Source: Kutzneria sp. 744 | Lineage (GTDB): Bacteria; Actinomycetota; Actinomycetes; Mycobacteriales; Pseudonocardiaceae | Reading direction: 5' to 3' | NCBI RefSeq assembly: GCF_000568255.1 | Contig: NZ_KK037166.1 | Span: forward strand, 3,343,766-3,379,533 | Length of the DNA stretch: 35,768 bases | Shown: positions 25,206 to 33,412 of the stretch, piece by piece | How positions within the stretch are numbered: position 1 is the first letter of the stretch | How the letters are laid out: each line of letters starts with the position of its first letter | Made by a program: the position numbers and the translations under genes | Notes under the pieces: model-generated | Told to the model about the DNA's origin: nothing | The model's database searches: none | The model's input: only the letters and a program-made list of their open reading frames with translations

Positions 25206-26567
25206 CTATCCGGCCAGCGCGACAACCCTCTCGTGCAGCCTACCCAGATAGTCCTCGGACTCGGGCTTCATCAGCACACTGCGCAACACGCGGGCGCCGT
25301 CGGCGTCGGCGACGGCGGCGATGCCCCGCTGGCCGAAGGCGTCGGCGCCGGCCCGCAACGTGCTGAGGTAGAGCGGATCGTCCTGGTCGGCCATGCCCTC
25401 CCGCAGCATCCGCTCGGAGGCGGCATCGATCGCGGAGAGCGTCGGCTCGGCCGGGAAGTAGGTGACGATGTCGAGTTCGGGACGCTGATAGGGCACGAGC
25501 CGATCGGACTGGTCGATCAGACCGTGCCACCGGACGGCGGCACGGCGACCGGCGGCGAGCACGGCACCGAGGCCGTCGGCCCGCAGGGGCAACAGCTTGA
25601 GTGTCAACCACAGGGCTGCTGCGGCGGCGCCGGGACGGGAGCACTCCAGGCTGATCTCACCGAGGTGCAGCTCGTCGGAAGTGAAGTAGGTGTACGGGGA
25701 ATCGTGCACGTAGAAGCGGCCGACGGCCGGGTCGGCGAACAACACCGCGCCGCAACCGTAGGGCTGCAGGCCGTGCTTGTGGGGATCGACCACAATGGAC
25801 TCGCACTGACGAATCGCCTGCCACGGCGCGGGATCGATGCCCTCGGTGCCGGCGATCAGGCTGAAGAACCCGCCATATGCGGCGTCGACGTGGATCCGGA
25901 AGTCGTAACGGGACCGCAGCGCGACGACCTCGTGCACGGGATCGACGACACCGAGTCCGGTGGTGCCGGCAGTGACGACAACGGTGCCGACCTTTCCGCT
26001 GCGGAGCAACGATTCCAGGGCGTCCAGGTCCATCTTGCCGGTGTTGTCGACCGGGACGGCGTGACCGGTGACGCCGATCAGCCTGCACATCCGCGAATGG
26101 GTGTAGTGACTGTCCACACTGTACGCGATGCCGAGATCCGGATGGATTTCCCTTGCCACATACAGGGCTTCGAGGTTGGCGATGGTGCCGCTGGAGGTGA
26201 GGTGCCCGAGGTGCTCGCCGTAGCCGAACATCTCGGCGAGCTGCCGCACGACCTCCCGCTCCATCTTGGCGGTGGCGGGACCGCCGTCGAGGGCGTGGTT
26301 GTTGGGGTTGATCAGCATCGCGGCGACGTAGCCGGCGATCGCCACCGGGTGCGGCGGCTTGAGCATCTGGCCGGCGTACCGGGGATGAAAGAACGGGTAG
26401 TTGTCACGCAGCCGGGACGCCAGCTCGTCGAGCGCGGCCTCCACGTCACTGTCCTTGAGCGCCAACGAATCGTGCCGTACGTACTCGCCGAACTCGGCGG
26501 TCCACGACTCGTGGTTGGCCAACACGCGGTCGAGCCAGGGGCGCAACTGCTCAGATGTGGTAGGCAT
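25206..26567 (-). CDS. PLP-dependent group II amino acid decarboxylase
   Basis: This 453-residue fold-type I enzyme removes the carboxyl group from an amino acid, probably aromatic or acidic. Key residues are visible: HLTSSGTIANLEAL near 122, SHYTHSRM with His154 that stacks on the cofactor, HVDAAYGG with Asp228, and the Schiff-base Lys264 in VDPHKHGLQPYG. The N-terminal FHPRYAGQMLKPPHPV matches bacterial tyrosine/DOPA/aspartate decarboxylase-like proteins. The ATG at 26567 overlaps the end of the glutamine-synthetase-family gene by 17 bases. The homoprotocatechuate genes downstream in the window suggest an aromatic substrate such as DOPA or tyrosine, but sequence alone does not decide this. 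Confidence 0.88.
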   Translation of the reverse strand: MPTTSEQLRPWLDRVLANHESWTAEFGEYVRHDSLALKDSDVEAALDELASRLRDNYPFFHPRYAGQMLKPPHPVAIAGYVAAMLINPNNHALDGGPATAKMEREVVRQLAEMFGYGEHLGHLTSSGTIANLEALYVAREIHPDLGIAYSVDSHYTHSRMCRLIGVTGHAVPVDNTGKMDLDALESLLRSGKVGTVVVTAGTTGLGVVDPVHEVVALRSRYDFRIHVDAAYGGFFSLIAGTEGIDPAPWQAIRQCESIVVDPHKHGLQPYGCGAVLFADPAVGRFYVHDSPYTYFTSDELHLGEISLECSRPGAAAAALWLTLKLLPLRADGLGAVLAAGRRAAVRWHGLIDQSDRLVPYQRPELDIVTYFPAEPTLSAIDAASERMLREGMADQDDPLYLSTLRAGADAFGQRGIAAVADADGARVLRSVLMKPESEDYLGRLHERVVALAG

Positions 26568-27867
26568 ACTCGCGGAACTCCCAATCGGTCACCCACTGCT
26601 CGAACCGGGCGACCTCGGCCCGCTTGAGCACGCTGAACGAGCTCACGAAGTCCTTGCCCAGCAAGGCTTGCAGCGCCGAGTCGTCATCAAGCGCGTCGAG
26701 TGCGGCGGGCAGGGACATGGGCAGCACGGCGGTGCGGTCGGCGTTGTAGCCGTACCCCTCAAGCGGCGCAGGGGGTTCCAGCCCGTCCTCGATGCCGAGC
26801 CGCATCGCGGCCAGCACGCCCGCGTGCACCAGGTACGGGTTGGCGGAGGCGTCCGGCAGCCGGACCTCGATCCGGGTTCCGGCGCCGCGATCGGGCGGCA
26901 CACGGACCATCGCGCTGCGGTTGTCCAGGCCCCAGTCGATCAGCCACGGAGCGAGCGTGTCGGGGCCGAAACGCTTGTAGGAGTTGATGGTCGGGTTGGT
27001 CAACGCCGTCAGCGCGGGCGCGTGCCGGAGCACGCCGGCCAGGGCGTGGCGCAGCAGCGGGCTCATGCCGTACTCGGCGGACTCGTCGGCGCCGAGGTTC
27101 TCGCCGGCCGCGTCGACGAACGACACGTGCACGTGGAAGCCGGAAGCACCGTGCCTGTTGAACGGTTTGGCCATAAAGGTCGCGAGCTTGCCCTCGCGCC
27201 GGGCCAGATCCTTGACGGCGGCCTTGAAGCGGAAGGCCCGGTCGGCGGCGTCCAGCGCGCCGGAGTGGGCGAGGTTGATCTCGAACTGGCCCGGGCAGTA
27301 CTCGTGGTTGCCGCTGAGCACACCGAGCCCGAGGTCGCGAGGTTGCGGACCGTCCGGATCAGGTGCAGGTCAGGGTCGCCGCGCGTGCCGCTGACGTAGA
27401 CGTTGCCGGGTTTCGGGCGAATACGGCGCGAAGCCATTCCCGTCCGGCACGCAGAGGAAGTACTCCAGCTCGGGGCCGACCAGCGGGCGCAGCCCGGACT
27501 CGGCGAGGCCGGCGACGACCCGGCCGAGCACCGCCCGTGGCGACTCGCCGCCGTCACGCTGATCGCCGATGCACGTCGCCACGCCCGGTTCCCACGGCAC
27601 CACCGCGAGCGTGTCCAGATCGGGGATGATCTCTATGTCCGGCAGTCCGGCGTCCAGGCCGCCGGGCACCGCAACGGTGTCACCGCGGGGGCTGGTGTGG
27701 TAGACGGCGCGACAGAAGGCCACGCCCCGTTCGACGGCGGCGGGCAGCTGCTCGACGAGCAGCTCCTTGGAGCGCTCGGTGCCCATCAGGTCGGGGAAGG
27801 CGACGCGGACCACGTCGACTCCCTTGGCGGTCAGTTCGGCCACGACGCGGTCGGCCTGCGCTGCCAT
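26551..27867 (-). pseudogene. glutamine-synthetase-family ligase broken by two compensating frameshifts
   Basis: The locus encodes a type I GS-fold enzyme of about 438 residues, but in two frames. 27418-27867 gives the N-terminal part (MAAQADRVVAEL ... GPELEYFL ... FAPYSP). 27331-27414 continues the family sequence in another frame (KPGNVYVSGTRGDPDLHL ... NLATSG). 26551-27327 returns to the first frame (LGVLSGNHEYCPGQFEINL ... RHGASGFHVHVSF ... NPTINSYKRF ... EVRLPDASANPYLV). The shifts fit one extra G in the GGG at 27415-27417 and one missing C in the CCC at 27328-27330, both homopolymers. As written, a stop at 27370 ends the protein early. Sequencing error is as likely as real decay, since all conserved motifs survive. 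Such ligases often gamma-glutamylate amines. ATG 27867 has GGAGGG nine bases upstream. Confidence 0.85.
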
Positions 27868-27931
27868 CCTCCACACCCTCCGTCGTTTGATTCCGAACCA
27901 TAGCGCCGTGACAGGCCGGCAACAAGAGCGA

Positions 27932-27953
27932 TATCGTACGTACCCAAACGAAC
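27932..27953. promoter_or_regulatory. shared operator, copy 1 (GS-family operon / ADC-family gene)
   Basis: On the minus strand this 22-bp site reads GT-T-CGTTTGG, then GTAC, then GTACGATA. It matches the site at 31073-31094 at 18 of 22 positions. It lies in the 101-bp divergent gap between the GS-family start (27867) and the acetoacetate-decarboxylase-family start (27969), just upstream of the latter's ribosome site. A weaker resemblance (CGTTTG ... CCATA) at 27882-27902 abuts the GS-family ribosome site and may be a second contact. Confidence 0.6.
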
Positions 27954-27968
27954 ATCGGGAGGCGGCAC

Positions 27969-28745
27969 GTGAAGGGCTTTCTGCACCCGCGCACACCGAC
28001 CGGACGGGCGTCGGTGACCGCCGCTCCGCCATGGCACTACGCGGGCGATCTGATCACCGTCGAGTACCGCACGGATCCCGGCAAGGTCGCCGCGCTGCTG
28101 CCCGAGCCCCTCGCGCCGGCCTCCGACGATCCCGGCGCGGTCGCCCTGATCTGGGCCGACTGGCAGGCCTGCTCTGACGGCGGCGCCGAGCTGCTCGACC
28201 CGGTTCGCTCGCAGTACAAGGAATGTTTTGTCGTCGTCCGCTGCCAGTTCGCCGGCCGGACCTACTCGCGCTGCGTGTTCATCTGGGTGGACAAGGACTT
28301 CTCCCTCGCGCGCGGGCTGCACCAGGGCTATCCCAAGAAGTTCGGCTCCATCCACCAGACCCGGCCCCACCCCTTCGGCCACGCTCCCCGCCTCGCGCCC
28401 GGCGCCCGCTTCGGCGCCACCCTCGCCGCCGGCGACCGACGCCTCGCCGAGGCCGTCATCGAGCTCACCGAACCCAGCCCCCACAACGGTTTCGTCAACG
28501 CGCACCCGATGGCCCACCACCGCTTCCAGCCCTCCATCGAGGCCGGCAAACCGGACAGCTACGGGGAGCTGGTGGAGTCCAGATCGGCCGCCTTCGAGGG
28601 CGGCCAGGCCTGGGCCGCCCGGGCCGATCTCCGGCTGTTCGAGTCGCCGACCGAAGAGCTGGCCGATCTGACCGTGGACGAGTACATCGGCGCCTACTAC
28701 CGGCAGGTCGGCGTGACGTGGAACGGCGGCACCGTGCTCGCCTGA
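27969..28745 (+). CDS. acetoacetate decarboxylase family protein
   Basis: This 258-residue protein has the ADC-fold pattern throughout: WHYAGDLITVEYRTDP at the start of the barrel, FVVVRCQFAGRTYSRCVFIWVD, then ARGLHQGYPKKFGSIHQT, where the lysine of the YPKK motif corresponds to the Schiff-base residue of acetoacetate decarboxylase. Members also act as decarboxylases, aldolases or cyclases on other keto acids, so the substrate is open. The GTG at 27969 has GGGAGG six bases upstream. It is divergent from the GS-family operon and shares an operator type with the aldehyde dehydrogenase/hpaE promoter, so a role in the same catabolic pathway is likely. Confidence 0.82.
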   Translation: MKGFLHPRTPTGRASVTAAPPWHYAGDLITVEYRTDPGKVAALLPEPLAPASDDPGAVALIWADWQACSDGGAELLDPVRSQYKECFVVVRCQFAGRTYSRCVFIWVDKDFSLARGLHQGYPKKFGSIHQTRPHPFGHAPRLAPGARFGATLAAGDRRLAEAVIELTEPSPHNGFVNAHPMAHHRFQPSIEAGKPDSYGELVESRSAAFEGGQAWAARADLRLFESPTEELADLTVDEYIGAYYRQVGVTWNGGTVLA

Positions 28746-28826
28746 GCCGGGTCGATTTGAACTGCCCCCGAATCAATCCAACCAGATCAACCTGGCAGTC
28801 CGGGGCGGGCGAGGTCGACCAAGATC

Positions 28827-29100
28827 ACGTCGGCCGGGATTGCCAGGTTCGAGGTCTAGGCTGGATTCGGGGGCTGCTCGGTACGAGCAATCACGGCGGG
28901 CGCCGGCCGCCAGGTTCGAGGGCCGGACCGGCTTCGAAGGCCACCCGGCACAAGCACAATCGCGGCGGGCGCCGGCCGTCAAGTCCGAGAACTGGATCGG
29001 CATCAGGAACTACCCGGCACAGGCGCAATCACCGCGGACACCAGCCGTCAGGTTCGAGGGCTGGACCGGCATCAGGAACTACCCGGTACGGACATGCGAC
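28827..29100. repeat. 69-bp imperfect tandem repeat in intergenic DNA
   Basis: Three units start at 28894, 28963 and 29032, exactly 69 bp apart. A weaker fourth, about two bases shorter, starts near 28827. Shared landmarks in each unit are GCCGTCAGGTTCGAG-like sequence near the start, CTGGACCGGC in the middle and CCCGGCACAGGCGCAATC-like sequence at the end. The array fills most of the 360-bp gap between the ADC-family stop (28745) and the HEAT-like gene (29106). Because 69 is a multiple of three, reading frames stay open across it on both strands, but no ribosome site or family resemblance supports a gene. The rest of the gap (28746-28826) shows no gene. Confidence 0.85.
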
Positions 29101-29105
29101 GTGGG

Positions 29106-29549
29106 TCAGAACCACCATGACACGGGCAACCGGTGCCTGAGCCAGGACCGCAGCCGGTAGCGCCGTCGAAAGAGGTAGGTCTGGATGTCGCCGTAGCCGT
29201 CGAGGGCCTGGGGGCTGACACCGGTCGGATCGGTCCGGGCGCGGGCGGCGAGGGATGTGGCCAGAGCGATGGCCTCGGGGCTGAGGTGGCCGAAGCGGCG
29301 GGCGGTGTGGCCGAGGCAGAGCGTGGCGAGCCCGAGCAGGGGGCTGCCGGATGGAGCCCGGGTGCCGATCTGCATGCACCAGTGTTCGACGAAGTCCCGG
29401 TCGTCATCGCCCAAGGCGATCCCGACCAACGCGTCGCTGGCGTCGAACCGGGACTCGTCGGTCGGCTCCCGGAGGGCACGCTCCAGCACGGCCACGACCT
29501 GCTGATGGGGTCGCGCCGGAGGGTTGAAGAAGACCCGGTCGGAGCACAC
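29106..29549 (-). CDS. small HEAT-repeat-like hypothetical protein
   Basis: This 147-residue protein begins MCSDRVFFNPPARPHQQVV. Its middle resembles a widespread family of short HEAT-like helical proteins of unknown function: DASDALVGIALGDDDRDFVEHWCMQIG, then GLATLCLGHTARRFG and ALDGYGDIQTYL. The C-terminus is strongly basic (FRRRYRLRSWLRHRL). The start is a GTG at 29549 with no clear ribosome site, so the true start could lie a few codons downstream. It sits alone between the tandem repeat and the aldehyde dehydrogenase gene. A role in protein binding is suggested only by the fold; some relatives are annotated as immunity-type proteins. Confidence 0.65.
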   Translation of the reverse strand: MCSDRVFFNPPARPHQQVVAVLERALREPTDESRFDASDALVGIALGDDDRDFVEHWCMQIGTRAPSGSPLLGLATLCLGHTARRFGHLSPEAIALATSLAARARTDPTGVSPQALDGYGDIQTYLFRRRYRLRSWLRHRLPVSWWF

Positions 29550-29600
29550 GCCGATAAGGCTATTCGCCTGGGAAAGGCCGTCGCACGCGGATTCCGGGGT

Positions 29601-29646
29601 GCCTGAAACCGTGTTTCGGTGTGCCGGAGGGCGTGACTCGCGGGGT
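29601..29646. repeat. half-copy of the 4770-4874 dispersed element
   Basis: The order GAAACCG (29605-29611), TTCGGTG (29615-29621) and CGTGACTCGC (29632-29641) followed by GGGGT repeats the right arm of the inverted repeat at 4832-4874. As there, it abuts the stop codon of a minus-strand gene (TGA at 29646-29648). The matching left arm is absent. A short hairpin GAAACCGTGTTTC remains. Confidence 0.65.
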
Positions 29647-31088
29647 CAGGGGAAGGCGAGCCAGGTGGTTTTGAGGTCGGTGAACTTGTCCAGGGCGTGG
29701 ACGGATTTGTCGCGGCCGTGGCCGGAGAGTTTGGCGCCGCCGAAGGGGACGGTGAGGTCGCCCTCCTCGTAGCAGTTGACCCAGACGGTGCCGGCCTTGA
29801 GGGAGCGGGAGACGTGGTGGGCGGTGGCGAGGTCGCGGGTCCAGACGGCGGCGGCGAGGCCGTAGGGGGTGTCGCCGGCGAGGGAGAGGGCCTCGGCGGT
29901 GGTGGAGAAGGTGAGCACGGAGAGGACGGGGCCGAAGACCTCGGACCGGGCGATGGGCATGGCGGGGTCGACGCGGTCGAGGACGGTGGGCTCCACGTAC
30001 CAGCCGCCGGTGTCGGGGAGGCAGGCGCGGCCGCCGGTGAGGAGGCGGGCGCCGCCTGACACGGCCTCGGACACGCGGGCCACGACGGAGGAGCGGTGGG
30101 CGGCGCTGACCAGAGGGCCCATGCGGGTGGCGGGGTCGAGGGGGTCGCCAGGGAAGTAGGCGGCGGCACGGGAGACGACCCGGGCCACGAAGTCGTCGGC
30201 GATGTCGCGGTGCACGAGCAACCTGGACGCGGCGGTACACATCTCGCCCGAGTTGAAGAAGATGCCCCAGGCAGCCGTGTCGGCGGCGGCGTCGAGGTCG
30301 TAGGCGTCGGGGAAGACGATGTTGGGGGACTTGCCGCCGAGTTCGAGCCAGACCCGTTTCAGGTTGGAATCGGCGGAGTAGCGAAGGAATTCGCGGCCGA
30401 CGGAGGTGGAGCCGGTGAAGGTGACGACATCGACGCCGGGGTGCAGCCCGAGGGCCCGGCCGGTGACGGGGCCGGGACCGTTCACGACGGTCAGCACGCC
30501 CGCAGGCAACCCCGCCTTGCTTGCGAGGTCGGCCAGCAGCAGGGCGGACAGCGGCGACTGCTCGGCGGGCTTCAGAACGACGGTGCACCCGGTGATCAAG
30601 GCCGGGGCGAGCTTCCAGGCCGCCATGGTCAAAGGGAAGTTCCACGGCACAACGGCGGCGACGACGCCGGCGGGCTCGCGGGTGACGAGGGCCAGGGCCG
30701 AGGCAGAGGACTGGGTGACCTCGCCGGACACCTTGTCGGCCAACTCGGCGTACCAGCGGAAGGTCTTGGCCACCGCGGGCACCTCGATCCCCAGCGAGTC
30801 GCGCAGGGGCTTGCCCATCTCCAACGAAATGGTCCGCGCCAGCTCCTCGGCCGAGGCCTCGACGAGATCGGCCAGACGGAACAGGAAGGACGCCCGCTCG
30901 CGGGCCGGCAGCCGGGGCCAGGGCCCCTCGTCGAAGGCCAACCGCGCGGCGCGAACGGCCCGGTCGACGTCCTCGGGACCGGCCTCGTCCACGGACGCGA
31001 TGACCTTGCCGTCACGAGGTGAAAGCACCTGCAAGGCGACCTCCAACGTCTTGACCGACCCGACCGAGCCACGTACGTTTGGATACAA
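29646..31088 (-). CDS. NAD(P)-dependent aldehyde dehydrogenase
   Basis: This dehydrogenase of about 480 residues oxidises an aldehyde to an acid. The oxyanion Asn150 is in VVPWNFPL, the general base Glu249 in WLELGGKSPN and the nucleophile Cys284 in NSGEMCTAAS. It is closest in look to the PuuC/amine-catabolism group of aldehyde dehydrogenases. The start is uncertain: the frame opens with TTG at 31088, inside the operator at 31073-31094, and no ribosome site is visible. A -10-like TAGTAT at 31092-31097 on the minus strand would give a nearly leaderless transcript. It is divergent from hpaE. In context it could oxidise the arylacetaldehyde made from an aromatic amine, feeding homoprotocatechuate to HpaD; that is inference. 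Confidence 0.87.
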   Translation of the reverse strand: MYPNVRGSVGSVKTLEVALQVLSPRDGKVIASVDEAGPEDVDRAVRAARLAFDEGPWPRLPARERASFLFRLADLVEASAEELARTISLEMGKPLRDSLGIEVPAVAKTFRWYAELADKVSGEVTQSSASALALVTREPAGVVAAVVPWNFPLTMAAWKLAPALITGCTVVLKPAEQSPLSALLLADLASKAGLPAGVLTVVNGPGPVTGRALGLHPGVDVVTFTGSTSVGREFLRYSADSNLKRVWLELGGKSPNIVFPDAYDLDAAADTAAWGIFFNSGEMCTAASRLLVHRDIADDFVARVVSRAAAYFPGDPLDPATRMGPLVSAAHRSSVVARVSEAVSGGARLLTGGRACLPDTGGWYVEPTVLDRVDPAMPIARSEVFGPVLSVLTFSTTAEALSLAGDTPYGLAAAVWTRDLATAHHVSRSLKAGTVWVNCYEEGDLTVPFGGAKLSGHGRDKSVHALDKFTDLKTTWLAFP

Positions 31089-31094
31089 ACGATA
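31073..31094. promoter_or_regulatory. shared operator, copy 2 (aldehyde dehydrogenase / hpaE)
   Basis: The centre is a perfect palindrome, CGTTTG-GATA-CAAACG (31076-31091), extended by GTA on the left and ATAC on the right. It matches 27932-27953 at 18 of 22 positions. It lies in the very short divergent promoter between the aldehyde dehydrogenase and hpaE and overlaps -10-like sequences for both directions (TAGTAT on minus, GATACT on plus), so a bound regulator should control both. The MarR gene at the end of the hpa block is a candidate. Confidence 0.7.
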
Positions 31095-31107
31095 CTACGG
31101 AGACATG

Positions 31108-32544
31108 ATGGTCGACCACTGGATCGGGGGCGAGCGGGTCACCTCCGCGGTCCGCTTCGACGACATCTCCCCCATCGACGGCACGGTTCTCGCCCACGTC
31201 TCACGGGCCTGCCCCTACGAGGTCGACCTGGCCGTGGACGCGGCCGAGCAAGCCTTCGACAAGCACTGGCGCCGGACCACTCGCGAGCAACGTGCGGAGT
31301 ACTTGCACAAGATCGCCGACGGCGTGGAGAAGCGCATCGACGAACTGGCCGCGACGGAAACCTCCGACAACGGCGCCCTTCTCCGCTCGCACGTGCGCGG
31401 CGTGATGCCCCGCGTGGTGCACAACTTCCGCTTCTTCGCCGACTGGCTGGTCGACGAGGTCAGCCACCCCGACTTCGACACCCGCGGCCACACCAACCGG
31501 GTCAGCTGGGACCCGGCCGGCGTGTGCGCGCTGATCACGCCGTGGAACGCCCCGCTGATGCTGGCCAGCTGGAAGATCGCGCCGGCGCTGGCCGCGGGCA
31601 ACACGGTGGTGCTCAAGCCGGCCGAGTGGTCCCCGCTGACGGCCTCGATCCTGGCCGACATCACGGCCGAGGCGGGGCTGCCGGACGGCGTTTTCAACGT
31701 GGTCAACGGCTACGGCGTGGAAACCGGCCAGCACCTGGTGAACCACCCCAAGCTGCGCCGGATCAGCTTCACCGGCTCGGTCCCCACCGGCCGCGCCATC
31801 GCCCAGGCCGCCGCGGCCAATCTGGTGCCGGCCTCGCTGGAGCTCGGTGGCAAGTCGCCCCTGATCGTGTTCGCCGACGCCGATCTGGACCTGGCGGTTC
31901 AGTTGGCCGTCGAGCAGTACGACAACTCCGGGCAGGTGTGCCTGGCCGGCGTCCGGCTGCTGGTCGAGGAGTCGGTGGCGGCCGAGTTCCTGGCCGGCTT
32001 CCTGACCAGGGCGGACGCCCTCAAGCAGGGCGATCCCCGCGACCCGGCCACCGACATCGGCCCGCTGATCCACCGGCGCCAGCTGGAGCGGGTGGACACG
32101 TTCGTCCAGCGGGCCAAGGCCGAGGGCGCGCGGGTGCTGCTCGGCGGCGGCCCGAACACCGACCTGGGCGGCCTCTACTACCGGCCGACGCTGCTCACGG
32201 ATGTCCGGCCGGGCAGCGAAATCCTCTCCGAGGAGGTCTTCGGCCCGGTGTTGACGGTCCAGACCTTCCGCCGCGAGGAGGAAGCAGTCACGATGGCCAA
32301 CGACACGCGCTTCGGCCTGGCGGCAACGCTTGTCACGGGCGACCGGGACCGCGCGAGGCGGGTGGCCGACCAGCTCGTCGCCGGCACGGTGTGGGTGAAC
32401 TGCTTCTTCGTCAGGGACCTGCGGGCGCCGTTCGGCGGCAGCCGCGAGTCGGGGATCGGCCGCGAGGGCGGCAACTGGAGCTTCGATTTCTACTGCGACG
32501 TCAAGAACACGGTCTCATCGGAACAGGGGTGGCGGCATGGGTGA
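31108..32544 (+). CDS. hpaE: 5-carboxymethyl-2-hydroxymuconate semialdehyde dehydrogenase (HpaE-like)
   Basis: This 478-residue aldehyde dehydrogenase oxidises the product of homoprotocatechuate ring cleavage. Asn146 (TPWNAP), Glu245 (LELGGKSP) and Cys278 (SGQVCLAG) form the active site. The C-terminal FVRDLRAPFGGSRESGIGREGGNWSFDFY is typical of the HpaE group. I start at ATG 31108, five bases after GGAG; ATG 31105 is too close to that site. The stop overlaps the hpaD start by eight bases. HpaE rather than another dehydrogenase is supported by the hpaD-hpaG order that follows. Confidence 0.9.
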   Translation: MVDHWIGGERVTSAVRFDDISPIDGTVLAHVSRACPYEVDLAVDAAEQAFDKHWRRTTREQRAEYLHKIADGVEKRIDELAATETSDNGALLRSHVRGVMPRVVHNFRFFADWLVDEVSHPDFDTRGHTNRVSWDPAGVCALITPWNAPLMLASWKIAPALAAGNTVVLKPAEWSPLTASILADITAEAGLPDGVFNVVNGYGVETGQHLVNHPKLRRISFTGSVPTGRAIAQAAAANLVPASLELGGKSPLIVFADADLDLAVQLAVEQYDNSGQVCLAGVRLLVEESVAAEFLAGFLTRADALKQGDPRDPATDIGPLIHRRQLERVDTFVQRAKAEGARVLLGGGPNTDLGGLYYRPTLLTDVRPGSEILSEEVFGPVLTVQTFRREEEAVTMANDTRFGLAATLVTGDRDRARRVADQLVAGTVWVNCFFVRDLRAPFGGSRESGIGREGGNWSFDFYCDVKNTVSSEQGWRHG

Positions 32545-33412
32545 GGTTGTCGGCGCGGGTCTGCTCTCCCACGTTCCGACGATCATGCTGCCCGAGCACG
32601 AGCGGCGGGAGCTGAACGGCGGCCGGGACTTCACACTGGTCGCCGGCTTGGAGCGGCTCCGTGCCGAGGTGTTCGAGGCGCTGGACTACGACACGGTGGT
32701 GGTGCTGGACTCGCACTGGGCGACCACCGTGGAGTTCGTCGTCACGGCGCACAGCCGACGGGCGGGGCTGTTCACGTCCGAGGAGCTGCCGCGCGGGATG
32801 TGCCGCATCCCGTACGACTTCGAGGGCGATCCGGAGCTGGCCCGCGCGGTGGCCCAGCACGGCGAGAAGCAGGGCACATGGATCACCCCGATCGACGACC
32901 AGTACCTGCCGATCTACTACGCCACGGTCAATCTCTGGCGGTATCTGGGGGTCGAAGGCAAGCGCTGGGTGTCGATCGGCGTCTGCCAGACCGCCGACAT
33001 GGAGGACAACCTGCGGCTGGGCCGGGCGTTGGCGGCCGGCATCGCCGACACCGAACGAAAGGTGCTGTTGATTGCGTCGGGGGCGCTCAGCCACACCTTC
33101 TGGCCGCTGCGCGAGCTGCGCCAGCACGAGGCCGGCGGCATCGAGCACATCCGCACGCCGGAGGCGGCCAGGGCTGATCTCCAGCGCATCGACTGGTTCC
33201 GCCGCGGTGACCACGCCAGCGTCCTGGACACCATGCCGGAGTTCGCGAAGTTCAAGCCGGAGGCGGGTTTCGGCCACTACCTGATGATGGCCGGCGCGCT
33301 GGGCGAGCGGGCCTGGCGGGCGCCGGGGCGGCTGTTCAGCGAGTACGAGAACGCGGTCGGCACCGGGCAGGTGCACGTCTGGTTCGACCGCCCGACGCAG
33401 GGGTGGACGTGA
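32537..33412 (+). CDS. hpaD: 3,4-dihydroxyphenylacetate 2,3-dioxygenase (LigB-type class III extradiol)
   Basis: This 291-residue Fe(II) enzyme cleaves the ring of homoprotocatechuate. It opens AGLLSHVPTIMLPE with metal-ligand His12, and VVVLDSHWAT supplies His60. IASGALSHTFWP carries His186, the likely acid-base residue. GFGHYLMMAGAL near the end is family-typical. Its length agrees with HpaD/HpcB of the LigB superfamily. It overlaps hpaE by eight bases and hpaG by four, so the three are one translational unit. Confidence 0.92.
   Translation: MGEVVGAGLLSHVPTIMLPEHERRELNGGRDFTLVAGLERLRAEVFEALDYDTVVVLDSHWATTVEFVVTAHSRRAGLFTSEELPRGMCRIPYDFEGDPELARAVAQHGEKQGTWITPIDDQYLPIYYATVNLWRYLGVEGKRWVSIGVCQTADMEDNLRLGRALAAGIADTERKVLLIASGALSHTFWPLRELRQHEAGGIEHIRTPEAARADLQRIDWFRRGDHASVLDTMPEFAKFKPEAGFGHYLMMAGALGERAWRAPGRLFSEYENAVGTGQVHVWFDRPTQGWT

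Noticed and set aside
28827-29100. CRISPR array
   Set aside because: Units are directly abutting 69-bp repeats without unique spacers, and no cas gene is present.
28840-29160. Possible small protein of 106 residues with three 23-residue repeats
   Set aside because: The protein repeat simply follows the 69-bp DNA repeat; there is no ribosome site, the opposite strand is also open, and the composition does not look like a gene.
29560-30645. Minus-strand 361-codon open frame inside the aldehyde dehydrogenase gene
   Set aside because: It is a shadow in another frame of a gene with complete active-site motifs and is dominated by Arg and Pro.
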